A DNA stretch of 64,000 bases from Oscillospiraceae bacterium. GTDB taxonomy: Bacteria; Bacillota; Clostridia; Saccharofermentanales; Saccharofermentanaceae. The notes under the pieces were generated by a model, which did no database searches, was not told the origin of the DNA, and saw only the letters and a program-made list of their open reading frames with translations. The stretch covers positions 186,001-250,000 of the forward strand of contig CACWXL010000003.1 in assembly GCA_902764825.1 (NCBI GenBank). Reading direction: 5' to 3'. The first letter of the stretch is position 1, and every line of letters starts with the position of its first letter. Below, one piece after another: positions 50,506 through 58,781 of this stretch. The position numbers and the translations under genes are program-made.

Positions 50506-51576
50506 TTAACAAAGTTTGCTGACGGCTTCCCATAAACCGTTGATATATGCAGCACCCAAAGCTCTGTCGTAAAGACCGTAACCGGGTCTTCCGACTTCGC
50601 CCCAGATCATGCGTCCGTGGTCGGGACGGATATAACCGTCGAAGCCGTTCTCATAAAGAGCCTTGACGATGGCGAACATGTCGAGATCGCCGCATGAGGA
50701 GAGGTGTGCTGACTCGTGGAAATCAGTCTCGGATTCGTGCTTAACATTTCTTAAGTGTACGAAATGAACCTTGCCCGTAGCAGTGAATGTGTTGGCGATA
50801 TCCACAACATCATTGTGGATGCCTGCGCCAAGACTGCCGGTGCAGAGCGTGAGACCGTTTCTCTTGGATTCATTGAGATTAAGATATGTGGCGATCGACT
50901 CCTTGCTGTTAACGACCTTGGGAAGGTTGAACAACGGCATCGGAGGATCATCCGGATGTACTGCAAAGTTGATGTCGATCTCTTCAGCTACAGGAATGAC
51001 TGCATCGAGGAAATACTTGATGTTCTTGAAGTACTGCTCGGAAGTCATGCTCTGATAGAACTTGATGTCTTCAGCCATCTGGCCGAATCTCTCGGGTTCC
51101 CAGCCGGGAAGGCTGAAGTTGTTGGCTCCGCCGATCATGGAAGATGTGATCTTCTCTAATGTGAGCTTTACTGCTTCTTCGTGGCTGTATGCCATGGCCG
51201 TGCTTCCGTCAGAGAGCTCTTTTGCAAGATTGCTCCTGTACCAGTCCATAACGGGCATGAAGTTATAGCAGATGCACTTAACTCCTGCCTTGGCAAGGTT
51301 CCTCATAGAAACGATGTAATTATCAATAAGCTGGTCTCTGGTAGAAAGGCCTTTCTTAATGTCTTCGTGGATATTAAGGCTCTCGATGACTTCCATCTCA
51401 AGACCGTAGGAATTGATCTGATCCTTGACCATGTTGATCTCATCCATAGTCCAGATATCGCCAACGGGGATCTTAGTAAGATGTGTAGCTACGCCGCTTA
51501 CACCCGGAATCTGCTTAATCTGCTTCAGTGAGACGCTGTCATCACCGTACGGAAACCACCGCAAAACCAATTTCAT
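50506..51576 (-). CDS. uxuA: Mannonate dehydratase UxuA
   Basis: A 356-residue enzyme that dehydrates D-mannonate to 2-keto-3-deoxy-D-gluconate. It has the usual TIM-barrel marks: LRWFPYGDDSVSLKQIKQIP at the start, CICYNFMPVMDW, FAVHPDDPP and LRNVKHESETDFHESAHLSS near the end (metal and substrate His, Cys and Asp residues), then GYIRPDHGRMIWGE. Length is near the 350-400 of the family. First gene of the uxuA-uxuB unit; its promoter overlaps a GntR-type palindrome. Ribosome site GGGGTGAA. Confidence 0.95.
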   Translation of the reverse strand: MKLVLRWFPYGDDSVSLKQIKQIPGVSGVATHLTKIPVGDIWTMDEINMVKDQINSYGLEMEVIESLNIHEDIKKGLSTRDQLIDNYIVSMRNLAKAGVKCICYNFMPVMDWYRSNLAKELSDGSTAMAYSHEEAVKLTLEKITSSMIGGANNFSLPGWEPERFGQMAEDIKFYQSMTSEQYFKNIKYFLDAVIPVAEEIDINFAVHPDDPPMPLFNLPKVVNSKESIATYLNLNESKRNGLTLCTGSLGAGIHNDVVDIANTFTATGKVHFVHLRNVKHESETDFHESAHLSSCGDLDMFAIVKALYENGFDGYIRPDHGRMIWGEVGRPGYGLYDRALGAAYINGLWEAVSKLC

Positions 51577-51641
51577 ATTATATTCACCCCGAATTTATAC
51601 TGAAAGGAGAGTAGTGTAATAATACTCAAGTCTCATTCTGC

Positions 51642-51675
51642 CTACTAGCATACTAGTAGTCTTGATGTTTGTCAA
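51642..51675 (-). promoter_or_regulatory. uxuA promoter with GntR-type operator
   Basis: On the minus strand TTGACA (51675-51670) is followed after 17 bases by TATGCT (51652-51647). The -10 lies inside the palindrome CTACTAG-CATA-CTAGTAG (51642-51659), with perfect 7-bp arms. A repressor bound there would block polymerase. The nearby GntR/FCD protein is the likely binder. Confidence 0.75.
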
Positions 51676-51821
51676 TAGAATATGACATGTGAAAATACTA
51701 AACCAACTTTGGTTTTCAAAATACCCTTCAAACTATTGCAAAATGGGGGATAAGTTATTGTTTTACAAGGCTTTGTAAAGCGCTTTTGAGCATTATCCTT
51801 TTCGAAATGCCCGAAAAAAGA

Positions 51822-52202
51822 TCAGCTCTCCTGATCCTCTCCGGAAATCTCTTCCTCAGCAGGCTTCTCCTTACGGGACCTGGGCTTGAACAATCTGAAG
51901 AGAACAGGAATGAATACTATAAAGCCGAAGAGCTTGATCACTTCTTCCAGGAATGCGAAATAAAGAGCCCAGGGCTCGTAATGCTCTTCTGTTACTATAT
52001 TCATGTTTGTGCACATCTTTGTGACTGCATAGCTTAAAAGACCAAGTATTATCAAAAGCGTTGAGATGACCGTAGTCTTAACGGGGATCACCTCATATTT
52101 CTCGGGATTGAGCTTTTTGGCACTCAGGAAGATGCCGACAAAGATTAGGATTGCCGCAAGAACACCGGTTATTATCTGGATGAGATTAAGATATTCAGTC
52201 AT
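51822..52202 (-). CDS. Small membrane protein beside YesL-like protein
   Basis: A 126-residue protein with three membrane helices (LIQIITGVLAAILIFVGIFL, TTVISTLLIILGLLSYAVTK, LYFAFLEEVIKLFGFIVFIP) and a basic, then Glu-rich C-terminus. Its start overlaps the YesL-like gene by eight bases, so the two are coupled. No family recognised. The 51577-51821 gap beyond it contains the uxuA promoter and operator only. Confidence 0.65.
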   Translation of the reverse strand: MTEYLNLIQIITGVLAAILIFVGIFLSAKKLNPEKYEVIPVKTTVISTLLIILGLLSYAVTKMCTNMNIVTEEHYEPWALYFAFLEEVIKLFGFIVFIPVLFRLFKPRSRKEKPAEEEISGEDQES

Positions 52203-52860
52203 CTTCTTCTACCTCTGATTCGTCGTTTTTCTCTTCACGGGCTTTCTCGACTGCGATAGCCTTTGCGAATGCCTTCTCCGTGATCATCTGCGTAAGATAC
52301 ATTGCTCCCACAGGAGTTACAAGTGCTGCAGGCGGGAAGCATACGCTGATAACGAGTGCTGCCAGGACGATAAGCCATATAAGAAGGAACTTAGGAAAGT
52401 TTATCATGCAGAGTGTGTAGCTGTTTGTGATAGTGCCCTTGATCCCGTTGCTGAACCTTGCAAGAAGAGGATATACGAAAGGCAGCGTGAAGATGATAGG
52501 GAGAAGCGGTATAAAGGATACGACGGTGTACCAGTCGGGAAGCTTTACTCCGCCAAGGCCGTTAAGTGCAAAATAGATATTGAATCCGACAACGGCACTG
52601 TAGACTATATAGATAAGATGGATGATGACCGCATTCTTGAGATTGTCCCTAAGAGCTCTCATGAAATCCTTGGTGATCTCATCGCTCTTTTTGGTGTATT
52701 TACGGTAAACTGTATAATAAAGAGCTGTAACGGAATCGCCGATAGTGATCACCGGAAGACAAAACAGCAGGAAAAGGGCGGAGATGATAACCACATCTCC
52801 TATTACTTTACTTAATCTGTAGAGCCAGCTGTTCTGGATCTGGTCAAATGATCTCTTCAT
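52195..52860 (-). CDS. YesL-family (DUF624) membrane protein
   Basis: A 221-residue protein with about five membrane helices. The opening SWLYRLSKVIGDVVIISALF, then the FCLPVITIGDSVTALYYTVY segment, is the hallmark of YesL/DUF624 proteins, which almost always sit beside LplB/LplC-type sugar importers and plant-polysaccharide genes. Precise role unknown. Divergent from the esterase gene and coupled to the 126-residue gene. Confidence 0.85.
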   Translation of the reverse strand: MKRSFDQIQNSWLYRLSKVIGDVVIISALFLLFCLPVITIGDSVTALYYTVYRKYTKKSDEITKDFMRALRDNLKNAVIIHLIYIVYSAVVGFNIYFALNGLGGVKLPDWYTVVSFIPLLPIIFTLPFVYPLLARFSNGIKGTITNSYTLCMINFPKFLLIWLIVLAALVISVCFPPAALVTPVGAMYLTQMITEKAFAKAIAVEKAREEKNDESEVEEDD

Positions 52861-52931
52861 CTTTTATCCGTCCTTTGGAGTCAGTATAAAAGTGAATCCG
52901 GTAAAAATCAATTACTTGCAGACTAGAATGG

Positions 52932-52960
52932 TAGACAAGAAACTTTACTCAAGTTACAAT
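52932..52960 (+). promoter_or_regulatory. Promoter of the esterase gene
   Basis: TAGACA (52932-52937), a 17-base spacer and TACAAT (52955-52960), 24 bases before the start codon. The sequence GGTAGACAAG over the -35 also occurs inverted near 48811; whether it is a shared operator is unclear. Confidence 0.5.
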
Positions 52961-52983
52961 ACCCTCAAAGGATGGTGATCGAT

Positions 52984-54585
52984 ATGGAATCAACAAAACT
53001 TTCCGGCATATATTCGAACGGAATGGTCCTCCAGAGAAATAAGGATATTGTAATAGAAGGCTTTGAGAACCTTAAGTCTGAAGTAACACTGACACTTGCA
53101 GGAAAGGTTGTTTCCGCACCGGTTACAGACGGCAGGTTCAAAGCGGTATTTCCGCCCATGGACGTTGTTTTCGATACCGAGCTTACGGTGGAAGGAACGG
53201 ACACTATAACGGTCAGGGATGTCTGCATCGGCGATGTCTTCCTTCTTGCCGGCCAGTCCAATATGGAACTTCCCGTAGGGAGGACTCTGGAGCTTAACAG
53301 AGAAGAAGTTGAAGCAAAGGATTATCCTTTTGTAAGACAATATACACTGACACCCGACCTTGATATCCCGGCAATAGGAGAGGACAGCATCAACACGCTG
53401 CCCGAGTTTGACTGGATAAAGGCTTCGGGCACTTCGAAAAATGCTTTCAGTGCCATAGGCTTTTATGCGGCTAAGACAATATTTGAGGAAAAGAATGTCC
53501 CGGTCGGACTGATCTTAACCGCACAGGGCGGATCGACGATCGAAGCCTGGATGTGTGATGAGGATCTCTATGCTACGGGAATAAGCGAGGACGAGATCGC
53601 ACCTTTAAGAGGAAAAGGCGCTCTCAAAAAATACATGGAACGCTGGCAGAATCTTTCTGCAGTCTGGCGTGCCGAAGCTGATGACAACGACTTTAAGATC
53701 GAAGAAGGCATCAAGGATGCTAAGCCCGTGACACTTCCTGGAATAGTCGTTAAGGATTTCTCGGGCATCGTTTGGTTTATCAGGGAATTTGATTATGACG
53801 GCGCCTGCGAGGGAGACTGTGTATTAAGACTCGGTGACCTGATCGATGCCGATACCACATACATAAACGGCATTGAGGTCGGCAGGACAGAATACCAGTA
53901 TCCGCCGAGGATCTATCATTTCGACGGTTCGATATTAAATAAGGGAAAGAACACGATAATGACCAGGCTTCTCGTTGAACAGGAGTTCGGCGGCTTCGTC
54001 GAAGGTCATCCTTATTACCTGAGGACACCTTCCGGCGATACGGACATAATGGGTGAGTGGAAGACCGTGGTCGAAAAGAAGATGCCTAAGTTCAATCCCA
54101 TTCCGATGGCGCAGATGCTTCCCGCGTCTTTGTACTATTCAAGCGTTCTTACGATAAAGAATATAGCGGTCTCCCAGATCTGGTGGTATCAGGGCGAATC
54201 CAATGCCGGCGATCCCGACGGATTAACGATGGCAGATTCCGAATTAGCTCAGAAGATCCTTGAGCAGGGAGGCAAGGGCAGCATTAATCCCTGCGGTTAC
54301 GATCAGAAGATGATAAGGACCTTCAGGAAGATGAGGGAGTTCTTCGGAGAAGTACCGGTTATATTGGTGAAGATGGCTGATTACATCAACCCTCTGACTT
54401 TCGAGAGTGAAGTGCCTGAAGGCTGGAGAAAGATCCAGGAACTACAGGAGAGAGCACCCGAATATATCAGCAATGTAAGAGTAGTCACAGCGCCCACTCC
54501 CGAACCCGTCTATGAGCTCCATCCTCAGAACAAGAGCGGACTTGGAAAAGATGTGGCAAAAGTTTCAGTAGAATTAAGTAAATAA
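52984..54585 (+). CDS. SGNH-type carbohydrate acetylesterase (sialate O-acetylesterase family)
   Basis: A 533-residue protein from ATG 52984, which lies about 11 bases behind AAGGA; ATG 52972 overlaps that site. The family marks are the nucleophile block FLLAGQSNMELPVG near residue 88 and IWWYQGESNAGDPDG in the C-terminal half, with a beta-sandwich (jelly-roll) domain between (FSGIVWFIREFDYDGACEGD, LGDLIDADTTYINGIEVGRT). There is no signal peptide, so it should act on imported sugars. Among uronate genes, deacetylation of acetylated xylo- or pectic oligosaccharides fits better than sialic acid. Confidence 0.87.
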   Translation: MESTKLSGIYSNGMVLQRNKDIVIEGFENLKSEVTLTLAGKVVSAPVTDGRFKAVFPPMDVVFDTELTVEGTDTITVRDVCIGDVFLLAGQSNMELPVGRTLELNREEVEAKDYPFVRQYTLTPDLDIPAIGEDSINTLPEFDWIKASGTSKNAFSAIGFYAAKTIFEEKNVPVGLILTAQGGSTIEAWMCDEDLYATGISEDEIAPLRGKGALKKYMERWQNLSAVWRAEADDNDFKIEEGIKDAKPVTLPGIVVKDFSGIVWFIREFDYDGACEGDCVLRLGDLIDADTTYINGIEVGRTEYQYPPRIYHFDGSILNKGKNTIMTRLLVEQEFGGFVEGHPYYLRTPSGDTDIMGEWKTVVEKKMPKFNPIPMAQMLPASLYYSSVLTIKNIAVSQIWWYQGESNAGDPDGLTMADSELAQKILEQGGKGSINPCGYDQKMIRTFRKMREFFGEVPVILVKMADYINPLTFESEVPEGWRKIQELQERAPEYISNVRVVTAPTPEPVYELHPQNKSGLGKDVAKVSVELSK

Positions 54586-54605
54586 GCATATAACAGTTTA
54601 TTTGT

Positions 54606-54635
54606 AACGCCCGGGCACATGTCCGGGCGTTATTC
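54606..54635 (+). terminator. Terminator after the esterase
   Basis: AACGCCCGG (54606-54614), eight-base loop, CCGGGCGTT (54623-54631), then ATTCG. A very stable stem with a short T tail. Confidence 0.82.
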
Positions 54636-54673
54636 GTGTTGCACAAATTCTGGCATTCTACGTGATTAGAGTA

Positions 54674-54710
54674 TTGACATATCGCCGATAGGGTGATAAT
54701 CTCATACCAA
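54674..54710 (+). promoter_or_regulatory. Promoter of the sugar importer operon
   Basis: TTGACA (54674-54679) and GATAAT (54695-54700) at a short 15-base spacing. CATACCAA (54703-54710) resembles one half of the TTGGTATACCAA operator of enteric UxuR/ExuR. A direct repeat of CATACAAG follows at 54724-54738. These may be regulator sites, but the spacing is not diagnostic. Confidence 0.5.
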
Positions 54711-54791
54711 GCTAACCAACTTCCATACAAGCATACAAGAGGGCAAACAAGTTAGCATTTTAACATTTGAACAAACCTAGGGGTTTAAAAA

Positions 54792-55772
54792 ATGAGTAAG
54801 AAAGTACAAATACAGCAAGAGCAGTCTACGGAGACGGAGTGGAATCCGACTGAGTTGACGCTCGGAAGACGAATGGGAAAAGATTTCAGGATCAACTGGC
54901 AGCTTTATGTCATGTTCCTTTTCCCGGTCATTTATTACATCATCTTCAGATATATACCGATGTTCGGTAATATCCTCGCTTTCCGTAAGTATTATGCCGG
55001 CGGCAATATCTTCGGCGAGGGCCCTCTTACGTTCAAATACTTCAAGCAGTTCATTACAGCTAAGCCGTTCTGGGATGCGTTCAAGAACACACTCATCCTT
55101 AACGGTCTTTATCTTATCTTCAGATTCCCTTTGACTCTCATCTTCGCTTTGCTCTTGAATGAGATCAGGAATCTCCACTGGAAGAAATTCGTTCAGACCG
55201 TATCTTATCTTCCGCACTTTATCTCAATGGTTATCGTCTGCGGTATGATCAAGGAACTCCTTTCCACAAGCGGTCCTGTCAACGACATTATCTCCCAGCT
55301 CGGCGGAGAGAAGATCAACTTCATCGCTCTGGCAGAATGGTTCAGAACGATCTTCGTAGCATCCGGCGTATGGCAGAGCTTAGGATGGGGTACGATACTC
55401 TATCTTGCAGCTATGTCGGGAATCAATCCTTCACTTTACGAAGCAGCAACGGTTGACGGTGCAAATCACTTCCAGCAGGTATTGCACGTTACGATCCCCT
55501 GCATCCTTCCTACGATCGCAACGCTCCTTATCCTTGATATCGGCGGACTTGTAGGTTCAGGCGGAGCTTTCGAGAAGGTATATCTCCTTTACAGCCCTCT
55601 CACATATGAGACATCCGATATCGTATCTACTTACGTATTCCGTATGGGTATCGAATCAGGAAGCATCAACTTCGCTACCGCGGTTGGTCTTTTCGAAGGT
55701 CTCATCAACTTGGTCCTTCTTACATGTGCGAACTTTGTATCACGCAAAGTTGCCAACACGAGTCTTTGGTAA
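54792..55772 (+). CDS. ABC sugar transporter permease (LplB/YteP type)
   Basis: A 326-residue permease with six membrane helices. The N-terminus has the LplB mark WQLYVMFLFPVIYYIIFRYI followed by PMFGNILAFRKY. The conserved coupling loop is YEAATVDGANHFQQVLHVTI. LplB-type permeases import oligosaccharides of plant cell-wall origin. Ribosome site TAGGGG. First gene of the importer operon; no ATPase gene is present, so it must share a general MsmX-like ATPase encoded elsewhere. Confidence 0.93.
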   Translation: MSKKVQIQQEQSTETEWNPTELTLGRRMGKDFRINWQLYVMFLFPVIYYIIFRYIPMFGNILAFRKYYAGGNIFGEGPLTFKYFKQFITAKPFWDAFKNTLILNGLYLIFRFPLTLIFALLLNEIRNLHWKKFVQTVSYLPHFISMVIVCGMIKELLSTSGPVNDIISQLGGEKINFIALAEWFRTIFVASGVWQSLGWGTILYLAAMSGINPSLYEAATVDGANHFQQVLHVTIPCILPTIATLLILDIGGLVGSGGAFEKVYLLYSPLTYETSDIVSTYVFRMGIESGSINFATAVGLFEGLINLVLLTCANFVSRKVANTSLW

Positions 55773-55784
55773 GGGGGTAAGAAT

Positions 55785-56735
55785 ATGAGTGATTTTACTA
55801 AGACAGCACCTGAATTAAAGGGCGAGATCCATATTCATAATCCTAAGAATAAGATCAAGGATTCGGCAGCTTACAGAACATTTACAGTATTTAATACAAT
55901 ATTAATGGCTGTGATCTCACTGGTAACGCTTTTCCCGTTCCTGTTCCTTATCCTTCAGTCATTTACGTCTGATCATGCGATCATCGCAGGCGAACTCAGC
56001 ATCCAGGCATTCCTCGACGGAAAGCTTACTTTTGAAGATTTCAGTATCAATACATATATCTATGTAATGACCAGAAACCATCATGAGTTCTTAAGATACT
56101 ACGGCAACACGATATTCTATACAGTCATCGGAACCGTTTTATCTCTGTTCTTCTCATCGATCCTTGCTTACCCGCTTTCAAAGCCGAAGCTCAGAGTAAA
56201 TAAGATCCTTTCACCGTTCATCATCTTCACGATGTATTTCGGCGGCGGCCTTATGGCGAACTACGTTTTGATGCTTAAGCTCGGTCTTAAGAACTCCATG
56301 TGGGGATTCATCCTTCCGATGCTCATTTCCACTTACTACGTAATCCTCATGAGATCATTCTTCATGAGCATCCCCAAGGATCTTGAGGAAGCAGGCGAGA
56401 TCGACGGTCTTAATAAGTTCGGCGTTTTCAGGCATATAGCGATCCCTTTGTCGACACCTATCATTGCAACGATGACACTGTTCTATGCGGTCATGTACTG
56501 GAACAACTGGTTCAATGCAAAACTCTACCTGCAGGATAAGACAAAGTGGCCGGTAGCATACTTCCTCCAGACGATCATCAGAGGTGCCGGTGCTTCCGAT
56601 CCTGATGCGCAGAACATGGCAGCGAATATCAAGTCATGCGCGATGGTACTTACGGTCCTTCCGATCATATGTATCTATCCGTTCATTCAGAAGTATTACG
56701 TTCAGGGCATGATGCTCGGCGGCGTAAAAGAGTAA
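55785..56735 (+). CDS. ABC sugar transporter permease (LplC/YtcP type)
   Basis: A 316-residue permease with six membrane helices, partner of the LplB-like one. Marks: TVFNTILMAVISLVTLFPFL near the start, the family's ILAYPLSKPKLRVNKIL, and the coupling loop LEEAGEIDGLNKFGVFRHIA. The conserved end is YPFIQKYYVQGMMLGGVKE, identical in type to YtcP/LplC. Thirteen bases after the first permease. Confidence 0.94.
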   Translation: MSDFTKTAPELKGEIHIHNPKNKIKDSAAYRTFTVFNTILMAVISLVTLFPFLFLILQSFTSDHAIIAGELSIQAFLDGKLTFEDFSINTYIYVMTRNHHEFLRYYGNTIFYTVIGTVLSLFFSSILAYPLSKPKLRVNKILSPFIIFTMYFGGGLMANYVLMLKLGLKNSMWGFILPMLISTYYVILMRSFFMSIPKDLEEAGEIDGLNKFGVFRHIAIPLSTPIIATMTLFYAVMYWNNWFNAKLYLQDKTKWPVAYFLQTIIRGAGASDPDAQNMAANIKSCAMVLTVLPIICIYPFIQKYYVQGMMLGGVKE

Positions 56736-56797
56736 TCAGTTTGTGCTAAATGGGATTTCCCAACGGCAATAGAAAAATGTAAAGAAAGGAAACAGTT

Positions 56798-58531
56798 ATG
56801 AAGACAACAAAACTTGCAAAAGTAATGTCCGTAGGTCTTGCAGTTTCAATGCTCTCCAGTCTGGCAGCATGCAACGGCACCAACGAGAGTTCTGAGAATA
56901 CTACGATTCCCAGTCAGATCGAAACTCAGCCTACTGAGACTGAAGAAAACGTGCCCTACACATACGGCTTGGGAAAGACTTTTAAGGCTGACTCCCCCGT
57001 AACCTACACAATGTTCTTCAGTGATGCATCATGGTATCCGATGGTCGATACTTGGAAGACGGAGGGTATTTTCAAGAAGATCGAAGAGATGACAAATGTT
57101 ACTCTCGACATCAAGTCTTATGATAGCGGAGACTACATGGATCAGATCACACTCGACATCCAGGCAGGCAACGCAGCTTACATCATTCCTAAGATCTATG
57201 ATGATTCAAAGTTCGTAGATGGTGGCGCTATCGTTCCTATCTCTGACTATGTTCAGTACATGCCTTACTACACAGATTTCTACAACAAGTATGATCTCTC
57301 TAAGGACATCCAGACGATCACAAGATCCAATGGTAAGTACTACAAGCTCCCTGGTATGAAGGAATCCAACCTCATCAACTATTCTTTCGTTATCAGAAAG
57401 GATATCTGGGACAAGGCAGGCGTTGACGTTGTTGCTCTCCAGAAGGATTGGACATGGGCAGACTTCCTCGAAGCTTTGAAGAAGGTTAAGTCCTACATGG
57501 TAGCTCAGGGTATGTGCAAAGAGTCCGACTACATCTGGTCTGACCTCTGGTGCGGTAACGAGTCCGGTCAGGGCTCCGGCGGAAACCTCTTGGGCGTTAT
57601 GGCAGCTACATATGATGTAAATGCAGGTTGGAACATCGGTAACGGTATGAGATACAACAAGGATCAGGACAAGTTCCTCTTCTCACCTGTATCTGATAAC
57701 TACAAGGAATTCCTCAAGACAGCTAACAGCTTCGTAGAAGCAGGCATCCTTGATCCTGAAACATTCACACAGGATGACGCTACAGCTACATCTAAGTACT
57801 ACAACGGCAAGACAGCTATCATGTCTATCAACCAGGGCCAGTGGGCTAACTATGAGCAGAACATGACAGCACAGCTCGGTGCAGGCAACTATGAGAACTA
57901 TGTAATCACAATCCCTATCGGTTCTACAAGAAACTCCACAGTATCTCCTGAAAGACTTGAGAACGGCGTTATGATTTCCAAGAAGGCTCTTGATGATCTC
58001 GGCGAAGACGGATTCATCGAGATGCTCAGATTCGTTGACTGGCTCTTCTATTCTCACGAAGCTTATGAGCTCACAAAGTGGGGCGTTAAGGGCGAGCACT
58101 ACACAGAAGAGAACGGCGTAAAGAAGCTTATGCCTGGTTTCTGCTGCTCCGGCTTAGGTTTCGGTAATGACGAAGCAGAGTCAATGACAGACATCAGACT
58201 CAAGTGGGGTTATGCAGGTGGTAACTTCTGGTACGGTGGTACTGTTGCAGAAATGTCTGACAACCTTACAGGAGCTGTTGCTGATTACGTTGCACGTGAC
58301 GCTCAGGACAGAGACGTTCCGCCTCTTGCACCTGGTCTCGCTCCTACACCCGATCAGAACGAAGAGATCAACCTCATCGCTACACCTCTCATCAGTAACG
58401 TTAACGCTTGGACACTCAAGTTCGTTACAGGTCAGGAAAAGATCGACGCTAAGTGGGATGAGTACGTTAAGTCTTGTGAAGCTCTTAACTATCAGGGCCT
58501 CGTAGACATCTACGCTCAGCTCTACAAATAA
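56798..58531 (+). CDS. Extracellular solute-binding lipoprotein (LplA/YtcQ type)
   Basis: A 577-residue sugar-binding lipoprotein. Signal peptide with lipobox LAAC (Cys25), then a Ser/Thr/Glu linker. The mature part follows the large LplA/YtcQ class (TDIRLKWGYAGGNFW, FLFSPVSDNYKEFLKTANSF, and NGKTAIMSINQGQWANYEQN). It captures an oligosaccharide, perhaps an aldouronic acid, for the two permeases. The coding sequence leans strongly on few codons (CTC, GCT, ACA, AAG) compared with its neighbours, as expected for a highly expressed protein. Last gene of the importer operon, followed by a terminator. Confidence 0.93.
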   Translation: MKTTKLAKVMSVGLAVSMLSSLAACNGTNESSENTTIPSQIETQPTETEENVPYTYGLGKTFKADSPVTYTMFFSDASWYPMVDTWKTEGIFKKIEEMTNVTLDIKSYDSGDYMDQITLDIQAGNAAYIIPKIYDDSKFVDGGAIVPISDYVQYMPYYTDFYNKYDLSKDIQTITRSNGKYYKLPGMKESNLINYSFVIRKDIWDKAGVDVVALQKDWTWADFLEALKKVKSYMVAQGMCKESDYIWSDLWCGNESGQGSGGNLLGVMAATYDVNAGWNIGNGMRYNKDQDKFLFSPVSDNYKEFLKTANSFVEAGILDPETFTQDDATATSKYYNGKTAIMSINQGQWANYEQNMTAQLGAGNYENYVITIPIGSTRNSTVSPERLENGVMISKKALDDLGEDGFIEMLRFVDWLFYSHEAYELTKWGVKGEHYTEENGVKKLMPGFCCSGLGFGNDEAESMTDIRLKWGYAGGNFWYGGTVAEMSDNLTGAVADYVARDAQDRDVPPLAPGLAPTPDQNEEINLIATPLISNVNAWTLKFVTGQEKIDAKWDEYVKSCEALNYQGLVDIYAQLYK

Positions 58532-58561
58532 GCTATAGCTTAGATCACGTTAAGTTTAATA

Positions 58562-58594
58562 AGGAGTTGTCTCGTAAGAGGCAACTCCTTTTTT
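58562..58594 (+). terminator. Terminator of the importer operon
   Basis: AGGAGTTGTCTC (58562-58573), GTAA, GAGGCAACTCCT (58578-58589), then TTTTT. A 12-bp stem with one G-T pair. Confidence 0.92.
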
Positions 58595-58683
58595 ATGGCT
58601 GTTTGGACAGCCGCAGGGGTGTATATATTTTGATCACGATTTTTGAATTTCTGTTATCAGAATACTGAAAACCACTCAAAATA

Positions 58684-58714
58684 TAAAAAAGCTGTCAGGG
58701 CAGAACCTGACAGC
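58684..58714 (-). terminator. Terminator of uxaC
   Basis: On the minus strand GCTGTCAGG (58714-58706), TTCTGC, CCTGACAGC (58699-58691), then TTTTTTAT. It stands about 70 bases after the uxaC stop. The rest of the 58532-58781 gap shows nothing else. Confidence 0.92.
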
Positions 58715-58781
58715 CAAATTATTGCAGATCATTGGAAAACAGCCTTTGTAACAATGTTACATCAGGCAAATAAGCCCCAAA

